15,294 bases of DNA from positions 1 through 15,294 of the forward strand of contig CALDQH010000003.1 of NCBI GenBank assembly GCA_937911935.1. The letters are read 5' to 3'. This document shows, piece after piece, positions 8,901 through 13,872 of this stretch. The position numbers and the translations under genes were made by a program. This DNA is from an uncultured Bacteroidales bacterium (lineage in GTDB: Bacteria; Bacteroidota; Bacteroidia; Bacteroidales; Paludibacteraceae). Below the pieces are notes generated by a model. That model was not told the DNA's origin. It saw only the letters and a program-made list of their open reading frames with translations, and ran no database searches. Positions within the stretch are counted from its first letter, which is position 1; each line of letters starts with the position of its first letter.

Positions 8901-10820
8901 GATGTACTTACCTATACTGGCATAACCGTTACAGACGATGAACTTACCAACGACCGTAAAAAAGATGGTATTCGTACTGGCGACAAATGGACCATGGGTG
9001 CATACGAAGCAAGTTCGTCGAACGCGGTAAGTACTATCTATTGGTTGGGTGGTATTAGCTCCGACTGGGATAACCGCAACAACTGGGCATGGATCAATGC
9101 ATCGGGCAAAGAAGAACGTTTAACCTGTATTGATAATTTGGATCCTAACTTAACCATTATTATTCCAGAAAAAGGTTCTAAAACTCCTAGTTATCCAACT
9201 ACAACTTCTAAAGAGTATTTCTATGCCCAATTGCCAGTTTCATTCGATAGTGAGGTACGCGAAACAAGTGGCGACAAAATTCCTGCAAACGAGCAAGTCA
9301 ATGCAGGTAAAGGCTACGGTGCTGAAAGCAAATATGCAAGTAGCATTGTGTTGGAGTATGGTGCCGCGCTAAAAGGAGCACACCGTTTGGTAGAAAATGT
9401 TGATGGCGAGGATGTTCAACGCTACGACAAAGTAACTACCACCATGACCGTAGGTCGTGACGAGTGGACATTGGTTGGTCCTGTTATTAAACCATTTGAA
9501 AATGGCGAAAGTGGTGCAGTTCGTGAGGTAATATCTCGTGACTATTTCTTAGACTATGAACCTAATGTTTATATGCACGAGGCTACCATTGAGGTTTCTG
9601 GAAACATTATTGAGACCAATTGGGGAAAAAGTTTTGCGAGCCTAGAAGTTCCAGTTTCTGCTAACACTGCATTTGCAGTTAGCTTGCCTAATAGCTATGG
9701 TCAACAAAAGTTACGTTCTAAAATCTATTACAAAAAAGTAGTTCCTGATCCTTCGAAATTGGACGACTATTTGATGCCTAAGTCATTCAAACCATTTGTA
9801 GGTCGTTTTGTAAATGAATCGGAATTGCCTGTTTATGATTTTAGCAAAGAAAAAGTACAACTATTGAACAACTCATATCCTTGTAACCTAAGCATTGATG
9901 CGTTGGAGGGTACTGATAATGCCAACGGTACTGTTTATGTGTATGACTATTCAGCTGCATCATTCAAAACCAAAGATGCAATTAAAGGTCACGATGGCAT
10001 GATTCGTCCACAAAATGGTTTTGTGTTTAAATCGAATGTTGAGGAGTTGGCAATTACCGAGTCCATGTTGGCGGATGGTGTGACCCGTTCTCGTTCGGTT
10101 GAGCAAGAAATGCCAATGGTGCGTATCGATTTGCACGCAGGTTATCCACAGAATCCTATCCACAGTAGCATTGTGATTCGTCAGGATGTAAACTTATTGA
10201 ATGCTACTCAAGATTCGCCAATCAATGCCGAAAAGGTATTTGCTCCTACTGCAGGCGCTCCAGAGTTGTATATGATTGCCAACGATACTAAATATGCACG
10301 TTTGTGCGTGGGCAGTGCTGCGCAAATGATTCCTTTGGGCGTTCGTTTACAAACTCCAATGTACGTAGCGTTTGCAAAATGCACCAGCGAGGATTTTAGT
10401 CAAATTACCTTGGTGGATGTAGCTACAGGTGAAGAGTATGATTTGTTGAAAGAATCGTACACTGCCGACATGTTGCCTGCTGGCGACACAGAAGGTCGTT
10501 TCTTCTTGAACCTAACCTTGGCAGAAGACGATGAATACATCGAAGACGAAGAAAACGGTGGTAATCTTCCTACTGATGTAGAAGATGTTATGGACGGATC
10601 TGCCATTAGTATTTATGCTGCAGATGAACAGACTATCCGTGTAGTGGCTGCTAATACAGAATTGCAAACCATCTATGTTAGCGATATGGCTGGACGTACC
10701 ATGAAGTACGATGTATCTGGCAACTTTGCCGAAATGCGCTTGCCTGTGACACAAGGCATTTACTTGGTAAAAGTAATTGGTGATAACGCAACAAGAACAG
10801 AAAAAGTGATTTTAAAATAA
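5907..10820 (+). CDS. Giant T9SS-exported surface protein with starch-binding-like modules and beta-helix
   Basis: This 1637-aa protein begins with a signal peptide (about 1-37, core LRVLALLCVLLGVSGSAWA). Its first domain (38-170) resembles the first domain of the upstream protein and ends in a run of glycines. Two modules (about 197-295 and 313-415) resemble CBM26-type starch-binding domains, with IEIY starts and, in the first, the IFKNSNGKQSGD pattern. A Cys-containing fibronectin-like domain follows (428-552), then a right-handed parallel beta-helix (about 565-1033) closing with WTMGAYE, typical of pectate-lyase or chondroitinase-like helices. I could not place a catalytic triad or calcium site, so binding rather than cleavage is possible. 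Residues 1565-1637 are a T9SS type A sorting domain (VYVSDMAGR-like strand, GIYLVKV, ending EKVILK). It lies 40 bases after the CotH-type gene and is probably in its operon. Confidence 0.88.
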   Translation: MKRFYNNTIMSGAFSKVLRVLALLCVLLGVSGSAWADAGFWTDDAWDFYWYSGSKDEWKGGSNDNWKWSGGYNAGESVNLGTISGTPYLKGFKARVWKKDGSDIQGVKVTYSGAISGSIDLNYGGNYWDNGTENQYWQKTDQNIAFPTTAGTHTINLTFATSGTSKSFNLTITYNIAGGGGGDTPTGDCVTLPASKGDCQKIEIYSKNNYNLYAFQDGNGIMGNMGNWDNAPKGTATQYNGSTYYKWEINGYDYVQLIFKNSNGKQSGDSDKLYGGYAYVFDGQFVDGDNRPKPCASSYKATDCSGGDIGITCDRIEIYCKYLENNVAQDMKVHVWGSGGSDTGIDGGGYHVAQNSVDGYQHWEIFTDKTNICIEISNKDENYKSGKICGLTKGKAYYFDIPQHWSGKTDLLARTEDLAGCNDVYSSTVILTRDAAYNEDTNKATVYGYLKQNTEQDGGACDNLTYYGFAFCKGAGCIPSTAESKCGDYIHATAVNSGTKLDRGVEFTGEFFGTGCETTQLEKGAVYGYRAYVYDGAKVVMSAETRYFSTGGCIPVPGGGAPIEITVDAETYFKGDTTQYDDCRLIYGNLQRALNHLKANTEYTNTNGNLRQPVIITVANLPTSLNEMVECGGVEKELKAAYKGIKKDVQGGDNGTLRNLNVLAIEGFNSESGYNPKNTLTIRAKEGHNPRVQHMLIRKSRYVIVDGITIMSNADECGKTKDTALDIDNGRYNDWATISQDFNDAGIVIKNCNIGSNGFAGIHCTGVEDITLESNTINLTIEDASSNALNWGSSIKFFECSNIKMVRNDLMGEHATLLWIQGTSNVFIHNNVFWNTNKYNGKCMAVRVYNQSSVGNPDPNNIACLYNTFYLAENENNANPYDFFGSSNNDAKNIAGRMTFMYNNCYSYSTKISGRDTGSSTLGKFTGSNNNFCPNNFWSAKQGSAATSGFEIKTCSPAYSVNVSELVCETTATGPASLVVRQPENGDGLKVATPITAADVLTYTGITVTDDELTNDRKKDGIRTGDKWTMGAYEASSSNAVSTIYWLGGISSDWDNRNNWAWINASGKEERLTCIDNLDPNLTIIIPEKGSKTPSYPTTTSKEYFYAQLPVSFDSEVRETSGDKIPANEQVNAGKGYGAESKYASSIVLEYGAALKGAHRLVENVDGEDVQRYDKVTTTMTVGRDEWTLVGPVIKPFENGESGAVREVISRDYFLDYEPNVYMHEATIEVSGNIIETNWGKSFASLEVPVSANTAFAVSLPNSYGQQKLRSKIYYKKVVPDPSKLDDYLMPKSFKPFVGRFVNESELPVYDFSKEKVQLLNNSYPCNLSIDALEGTDNANGTVYVYDYSAASFKTKDAIKGHDGMIRPQNGFVFKSNVEELAITESMLADGVTRSRSVEQEMPMVRIDLHAGYPQNPIHSSIVIRQDVNLLNATQDSPINAEKVFAPTAGAPELYMIANDTKYARLCVGSAAQMIPLGVRLQTPMYVAFAKCTSEDFSQITLVDVATGEEYDLLKESYTADMLPAGDTEGRFFLNLTLAEDDEYIEDEENGGNLPTDVEDVMDGSAISIYAADEQTIRVVAANTELQTIYVSDMAGRTMKYDVSGNFAEMRLPVTQGIYLVKVIGDNATRTEKVILK

Positions 10821-10822
10821 AT

Positions 10823-10895
10823 GGTGATACGGTGATACGGTGAGTTGGTGAGTTGAGTTTCAGTTCATCGAATAACCAAATCACCAAATAACCAA
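10823..10895. repeat. Two opposed arrays of an 8-bp repeat
   Basis: Four tandem octamers, GGTGATAC twice then GGTGAGTT twice, fill 10823-10854. After a short spacer, three octamers of the complementary type (ATAACCAA, ATCACCAA, ATAACCAA) fill 10872-10895. The arms can fold back on each other, with TTGGTGA and TCACCAA pairing perfectly. It lies directly after the stop codon of the giant T9SS protein and may act as a terminator or attenuator, or be a miniature repeat element. Confidence 0.65.
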
Positions 10896-10912
10896 AATTT
10901 CGAAGAAATTTT
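10894..10912 (+). promoter_or_regulatory. Hairpin just before the start codon of the Cys-rich gene
   Basis: AAAATTTC (10894-10901) and GAAATTTT (10905-10912) form a perfect 8-bp stem with a GAA loop, ending 4 bases before the ATG at 10917. In an mRNA it would cover the ribosome-entry region, so it could limit translation. The stem is AT-rich and therefore modest in strength. Confidence 0.4.
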
Positions 10913-10916
10913 AGAT

Positions 10917-11372
10917 ATGAAAAAACAAATTTTATTGGTAGTGTTGATGTTGTGCTCAATGGGCGCAATGGCGGTGAGTTTGCCCAGTAAGTCGTACAAT
11001 GTATTCTCAGGAACGCAAGGCAGCACTGGACCTTATACCATAGGAACTGGAACTACATTCGCAAACACATCAACCGTGGGATCTTATACAGGCACATGCG
11101 AAAATGCAGGTGTAAATGTAACATTTGGTTCGGTATGTACTAATTGTTGCGCTAGCGAGATTTGCGGTGCTACAACTGATTCTGAGGTAGATGCTTGTGA
11201 GGAAGAAAACTTCGATAACATTGCATGGCAATCTTGTATGGCTGCGTGTCAAGGTGAGCACTTGGGCTACGAAACTCCCCTCGACGCCCCCACCGCCTTC
11301 CTACTTGCCCTTGTAGCGGCATACGGTGCAGTAGCGGTGTATCGTCGTAAAACCAATACCACTGTTGCTTAG
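10917..11372 (+). CDS. Small Cys-rich secreted protein with CTERM-like C-terminal anchor
   Basis: This 151-aa protein has a signal peptide (MKKQILLVVLMLCSMGAMA, cleavage near residue 19), a Ser/Thr/Gly-rich stretch, and a Cys-rich region (about 62-113) with eight cysteines, including CTNCC and CMAAC. The C-terminus (121-151) is tripartite: a short PLDAP motif, a hydrophobic segment (about 125-142, with LVAAYGAVAVY), then a basic cluster (RRK). That is the architecture of exosortase or rhombosortase-type sorting tails, though I cannot assign a named family. The eight cysteines suggest disulfides or metal binding outside the cytoplasm. Codons become C-rich from about 11272, exactly at the tail, unlike the rest of the gene. 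It is the third gene of the surface cluster, 96 bases after the T9SS protein, and is followed by a strong terminator. The function is unknown. Confidence 0.75.
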   Translation: MKKQILLVVLMLCSMGAMAVSLPSKSYNVFSGTQGSTGPYTIGTGTTFANTSTVGSYTGTCENAGVNVTFGSVCTNCCASEICGATTDSEVDACEEENFDNIAWQSCMAACQGEHLGYETPLDAPTAFLLALVAAYGAVAVYRRKTNTTVA

Positions 11373-11410
11373 GCTATACCTTTAAGTGCATACACACACT
11401 GCATCATATC

Positions 11411-11442
11411 AACGGCTGTAACTTCTTGGAGTTACAGCCGTT
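11411..11442. terminator. Strong bidirectional terminator hairpin (terminator A)
   Basis: AACGGCTGTAACT (11411-11423) and AGTTACAGCCGTT (11430-11442) pair perfectly over 13 bp with a 6-nt loop. It lies between the Cys-rich gene (+) and the 3' end of the ATPase gene (-), so it can serve both. No long T-run follows, and its right half recurs at 12784-12804. Confidence 0.75.
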
Positions 11443-11446
11443 GGTG
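11426..11446. repeat. 21-bp direct repeat, copy 1 (left of ATPase cassette)
   Basis: This 21-bp sequence (core GAGTTACAGCCGTTGGTG) includes the right arm of terminator A and is found again, identical, at 12784-12804. The pair brackets the minus-strand ATPase gene. Confidence 0.8.
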
Positions 11447-11459
11447 TTAGTAGTATGAT

Positions 11460-12668
11460 TTACATTAAACCGTGAGTTAGAAAATGTCTTAAATGCAAGT
11501 GCGTTATGCCGTCGTAATCGGCAGATTGTAAAAAAGGGGAAACTGATATTACGTATTTGGGATAATTATCCTTAATGCGTTTTAAATTACCAAACTCTCT
11601 ATTGCGGGTAGCTTCATCGGCTATTAGGTAACATACCTGAATATAGACCCTTTGACCCGTAGGTTTGGTACATACAAAATCAATTTCACCCGCTTGCAAA
11701 TCGCCTACCGTTACGCTATAACCCAGATGTTTTAGTTCGTTGTAAACGATATTCTCCAACACTTTCTCTATGTCGTTTTCTCTTCTGCCACCCACCAAGG
11801 CATTTCGTATTCCGTGGTCTGAGAAATAATATTTGTCGGCACTTTCAAATAGTCTTTTCCCTTTAATATCGTACCGATTCACTTTTTGCACAATATATGC
11901 ATCGCACAAAAACTTAATATAGTTAATGATCAATGAGGTAGTTATGTTATCGCCTTGCGATTTCATGTATTTTGCAATGCTGTTGGCAGAAATAACTTTC
12001 CCTGCATTATCAGCCAAAAAATAGACCAAATTCTCTAAAAAAGGAACATTTCTAATCTGATTTCGCATCACTACATCTTTTAACAGCACTGTGTGAAATA
12101 CATCTTTTTGATACTCTGCAGCATCGTTTACGTCTAAACCCATTTTTAACAAGCCTGGTAATCCGCCATACTGAATGTATGTGCTTAGCGTTTCGTCAGA
12201 ATCGGGTAGTTTATGAAACTGCATAAATTCATTATAACTTAACGCATTTATATGTATCTCTTTATATCTACCACCAATAATAGTACTTAAATCGCTACTC
12301 AACATATTAGAGTTAGAACCAGTTATTATTAACTCAATATTAGGTTCTTCGTAATAGTTGCGCAAGCTTTTTTCAAAGTGTTCAACATCCTGAATTTCGT
12401 CTATTAAAACATAATTCACAACGTTCTCTACTAAATTAGCATCGATATAAGCATTTAAATCGGTATAATGCTTGATTGTATCAAAGGCTTTTTTTTCTTT
12501 GTCGATGTAAATAACGTTAGTAGATTGCTGCGTAGCTAACCTGTCCCTAAACATCCGCAGTATATAGCTCTTTCCAACCCTACGTTGCCCTGTTAAAATA
12601 ATAATCGTATCCTTGCGAAAGTATTTTTCTATCTCCTGTAGATACCAATTTCGACTAACTATATTCAT
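11460..12668 (-). CDS. AAA ATPase with DUF4143 C-terminal domain
   Basis: This 402-aa protein belongs to the AAA_14/DUF4143 class. Walker A is GQRRVGKS (27-34) and Walker B is VLIDE (87-91), followed by a sensor-like ITGSNSNML segment. A winged-helix-like region and a C-terminal restriction-nuclease-like fold follow. In that fold EID (328-330) is present, but the usual E-x-K is replaced by QVC (344-346), a variant known in one branch of the family. Nuclease activity is therefore doubtful. Members are widespread in Bacteroidota and occur in multiple copies; their role is unproven. I chose the ATG at 12668 over one at 12782: it begins the conserved domain and lies about 22 bases after the predicted transcript start, while the longer form would read through the promoter. 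The gene sits alone between two 21-bp direct repeats. Confidence 0.85.
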   Translation of the reverse strand: MNIVSRNWYLQEIEKYFRKDTIIILTGQRRVGKSYILRMFRDRLATQQSTNVIYIDKEKKAFDTIKHYTDLNAYIDANLVENVVNYVLIDEIQDVEHFEKSLRNYYEEPNIELIITGSNSNMLSSDLSTIIGGRYKEIHINALSYNEFMQFHKLPDSDETLSTYIQYGGLPGLLKMGLDVNDAAEYQKDVFHTVLLKDVVMRNQIRNVPFLENLVYFLADNAGKVISANSIAKYMKSQGDNITTSLIINYIKFLCDAYIVQKVNRYDIKGKRLFESADKYYFSDHGIRNALVGGRRENDIEKVLENIVYNELKHLGYSVTVGDLQAGEIDFVCTKPTGQRVYIQVCYLIADEATRNREFGNLKRIKDNYPKYVISVSPFLQSADYDGITHLHLRHFLTHGLM

Positions 12669-12697
12669 ATTTTTATATTTTATATCGTATGTATTTG

Positions 12698-12728
12698 CAA
12701 ATATAATGAATTTTATTCGATATACAAG
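12698..12728 (-). promoter_or_regulatory. Promoter of the first AAA ATPase gene
   Basis: On the minus strand CTTG (12725-12728), a 19-bp spacer, and TATATTTG (12698-12705) match the Bacteroidota promoter in spacing and in the whole -7 box; one base differs in the -33 box. Transcription should start near 12690, giving a leader of about 22 bases. Confidence 0.55.
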
Positions 12729-12756
12729 ATAAAAACAAAACGAATATTGTCTTTTG

Positions 12757-12764
12757 CAAATATA
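12757..12764 (-). promoter_or_regulatory. Second -7-like box upstream of the ATPase promoter
   Basis: A second TATATTTG followed by CAAA occurs here on the minus strand, 59 bases upstream of the first, within the same TATATTTGCAAA context. No TTTG-like -33 box stands at the right distance, so it may be a weak promoter or part of an operator pair. Confidence 0.25.
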
Positions 12765-12783
12765 CGTAGAAAAAGTTGACACT

Positions 12784-12804
12784 TTGGAGTTACAGCCGTT
12801 GGTG
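12784..12804. repeat. 21-bp direct repeat, copy 2 (orphan half-terminator)
   Basis: This copy is identical to 11426-11446 but lacks the left arm of the hairpin, so it cannot fold as a terminator. It lies in the divergent region between the ATPase promoter and the zeta-toxin promoter, where no gene ends. Confidence 0.8.
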
Positions 12805-12865
12805 GTTTAAGGGTGTTTTTTGAGTGATAGGTAGGGTAAGGCTCAAATTGTCGCACCCAAAAAGC

Positions 12866-12907
12866 ATAATCAAATGCCTCGGCTCAAAGACAAGAGTCGA
12901 GGCATTT
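12866..12907. repeat. 42-bp terminator repeat, copy 1 (terminator B, upstream of TA cassette)
   Basis: The hairpin arms are AAATGCCTCGGCTC (12872-12885) and GAGTCGAGGCATTT (12894-12907), with an 8-nt loop and one G-T pair due to T at 12897. The 42 bases match 13796-13837 with only that mismatch. A T-run follows on the plus strand, yet no gene ends here: it stands in front of the promoter of the toxin-antitoxin pair. Confidence 0.8.
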
Positions 12908-12926
12908 TTCTGTATGATTCATAGCT

Positions 12927-12958
12927 ATTGCAAATCCAGTGACAAATGTTTATTTTTG
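12927..12958 (+). promoter_or_regulatory. Promoter of the zeta-type toxin-antitoxin pair
   Basis: ATTG (12927-12930), a 20-bp spacer, and TATTTTTG (12951-12958) match the Bacteroidota promoter fully in the -7 box and three of four bases in the -33 box. Transcription would begin near 12965, about 22 bases before the ATG at 12987. Confidence 0.6.
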
Positions 12959-12972
12959 CGTTGATAGATAGA

Positions 12973-12978
12973 AAGGAG
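12973..12978 (+). promoter_or_regulatory. Canonical Shine-Dalgarno site AAGGAG
   Basis: AAGGAG ends 8 bases before the ATG at 12987. Strong Shine-Dalgarno sites are uncommon in Bacteroidota and none of the other genes here shows one. It supports the chosen start and may mark foreign ancestry or a need for high antitoxin output. Confidence 0.6.
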
Positions 12979-12986
12979 ACATTAAG

Positions 12987-13193
12987 ATGACAGCACAAGA
13001 ATTAAATTCGTATCGCTTTTTATCGGGCGAAGAGCCAACCGACGAAATGTTAGAAGCCATTATGCAAGAGGTAGCCATAGAAGCAAAAGAACGTAACAAA
13101 CGTGCCACTGAACGTTATATGAATCTATTGAAGCAAGATATTATTGAGAAGCAAAAATATTGGGGTTCCATTGTAGCAGGTAGTAAAGCATGA
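12987..13193 (+). CDS. Small putative antitoxin of the zeta-like toxin
   Basis: This 68-aa protein is highly charged and predicted mostly helical, with a Glu/Met-rich middle (EEPTDEMLEAIMQEVAIEAK) and a basic helical C-terminal half containing KERNKRATERYMNLLKQDI. The stop codon overlaps the ATG of the toxin gene in an ATGA (13190-13193), which indicates translational coupling and places it as the antitoxin. It does not resemble classical epsilon antitoxin closely enough to name. The start is well supported by AAGGAG and by a promoter 29 bases upstream. The pairing is strong evidence for its role; the mechanism (occlusion of the toxin's nucleotide site, as in epsilon-zeta) is only known from the family. 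Confidence 0.7.
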   Translation: MTAQELNSYRFLSGEEPTDEMLEAIMQEVAIEAKERNKRATERYMNLLKQDIIEKQKYWGSIVAGSKA

Positions 13194-13783
13194 ATGAAAA
13201 GAAACCAGAATTGATTATAATTGCAGGTCCCAATGGATCTGGCAAAACATCCGTTACACAGAAATTTCTACATCACGAATGGTCTGAGGGTACATTGTAC
13301 ATCAACCCTGATATTGTTGCGAACGAAAAATATGGTGATTGGAATAATCAAGATGCCATTATTAAAGCTGCGCAATACTGTGCAGAATTAAGGGAACACT
13401 GCCTTGTAAAAAAGAAAAGTTTTGTTTTCGAAACTGTTTTTTCATCCATCGACAAGATTGATTTTCTTTATCGGGCAAAGCAAGCAGGATTTTTTATTAG
13501 AATCTTTTTTATTGCAACAGAACACCCCTCTATCAATGCCTCACGCATCGCAAAACGTGTAATGGATGGAGGTCATGATGTGCCTATTCAGAAAATAATT
13601 TCAAGGTATTATAAATCAATTGCAAATTGTAGAACTATCTCTCATGTAGTTGATAGGTTGTATGTTTATGATAACTCCATAGATGATACCAATGCAAGAC
13701 CATTATTTAGGCTAAGTAATGGAATTTTAGCAAAGCAATATACATCAGAAGTCCCAGACTGGGCGAAAAATCTTCTACCCTAA
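13190..13783 (+). CDS. Zeta-toxin-like P-loop kinase
   Basis: This 197-aa protein begins with a strand and Walker A motif GPNGSGKT (13-20), then has YINPDIVANE, SFVFETVFSS, and a late RIAKRVMDGGHDVP stretch followed by IISRYYKSI. That order matches the zeta toxin/AAA_33 group. Zeta toxins phosphorylate UDP-activated sugars such as UDP-N-acetylglucosamine and so poison cell-wall synthesis; some relatives act on other small molecules, so the substrate here is not certain. The length fits the compact chromosomal branch. Its start overlaps the antitoxin stop by 4 bases. It ends 12 bases before the second 42-bp repeat, which serves as its terminator. The frame shows no break and the motif set looks intact. 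Confidence 0.85.
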   Translation: MNEKKPELIIIAGPNGSGKTSVTQKFLHHEWSEGTLYINPDIVANEKYGDWNNQDAIIKAAQYCAELREHCLVKKKSFVFETVFSSIDKIDFLYRAKQAGFFIRIFFIATEHPSINASRIAKRVMDGGHDVPIQKIISRYYKSIANCRTISHVVDRLYVYDNSIDDTNARPLFRLSNGILAKQYTSEVPDWAKNLLP

Positions 13784-13795
13784 CATTGTTATACT

Positions 13796-13837
13796 ATAAT
13801 CAAATGCCTCGGCTCAAAGACAAGAGCCGAGGCATTT
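13796..13837. terminator. 42-bp terminator repeat, copy 2 (intact terminator B)
   Basis: AAATGCCTCGGCTC (13802-13815) and GAGCCGAGGCATTT (13824-13837) pair perfectly over 14 bp with an 8-nt loop, and GTTTTT follows. It lies between the convergent zeta-like toxin (+) and the second ATPase (-) and so can stop both. It is the near-exact duplicate of 12866-12907. Confidence 0.85.
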
Positions 13838-13872
13838 GTTTTTCTGGGTGGAGTTAGTTGAGGTGGCATATT

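Larger units (their letters stand above)
11447..12804. mobile_element. Candidate 1358-bp gene cassette carrying an AAA ATPase
   Basis: This unit consists of the unique DNA between the two 21-bp repeats plus one repeat copy. It holds one promoter-gene unit: the ATPase gene stops 13 bases from the left repeat, and its promoter boxes lie near the right end. Removing it rebuilds a single intact terminator joined to 12805. It encodes no transposase or integrase, and no terminal inverted repeats are visible. The insertion reading is an inference from the duplicated half-terminator. Confidence 0.45.
12908..13837. mobile_element. Candidate 930-bp cassette carrying a zeta-type TA pair
   Basis: This is the unique DNA between the two 42-bp repeats plus one repeat copy. 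It holds a promoter, an antitoxin-like gene and a zeta-like toxin gene whose stop lies 12 bases before the right repeat. Removing it leaves one intact terminator in front of the second ATPase gene. It has no mobility gene. Insertion or recombination at the terminator is inferred from the near-identical duplicated hairpin. Confidence 0.45.

Noticed and set aside
12669..12782. ATG at 12782 as start of the first ATPase
   Set aside because: The added 38 residues would be coded across the predicted promoter boxes (12698-12728); the conserved family start is at 12668.
11411..13837. Integron attC sites or insertion-sequence ends
   Set aside because: The hairpins lack the paired GTTRRRY/RYYYAAC core sites of attC, the repeats are direct rather than inverted, and no integrase or transposase gene is present.
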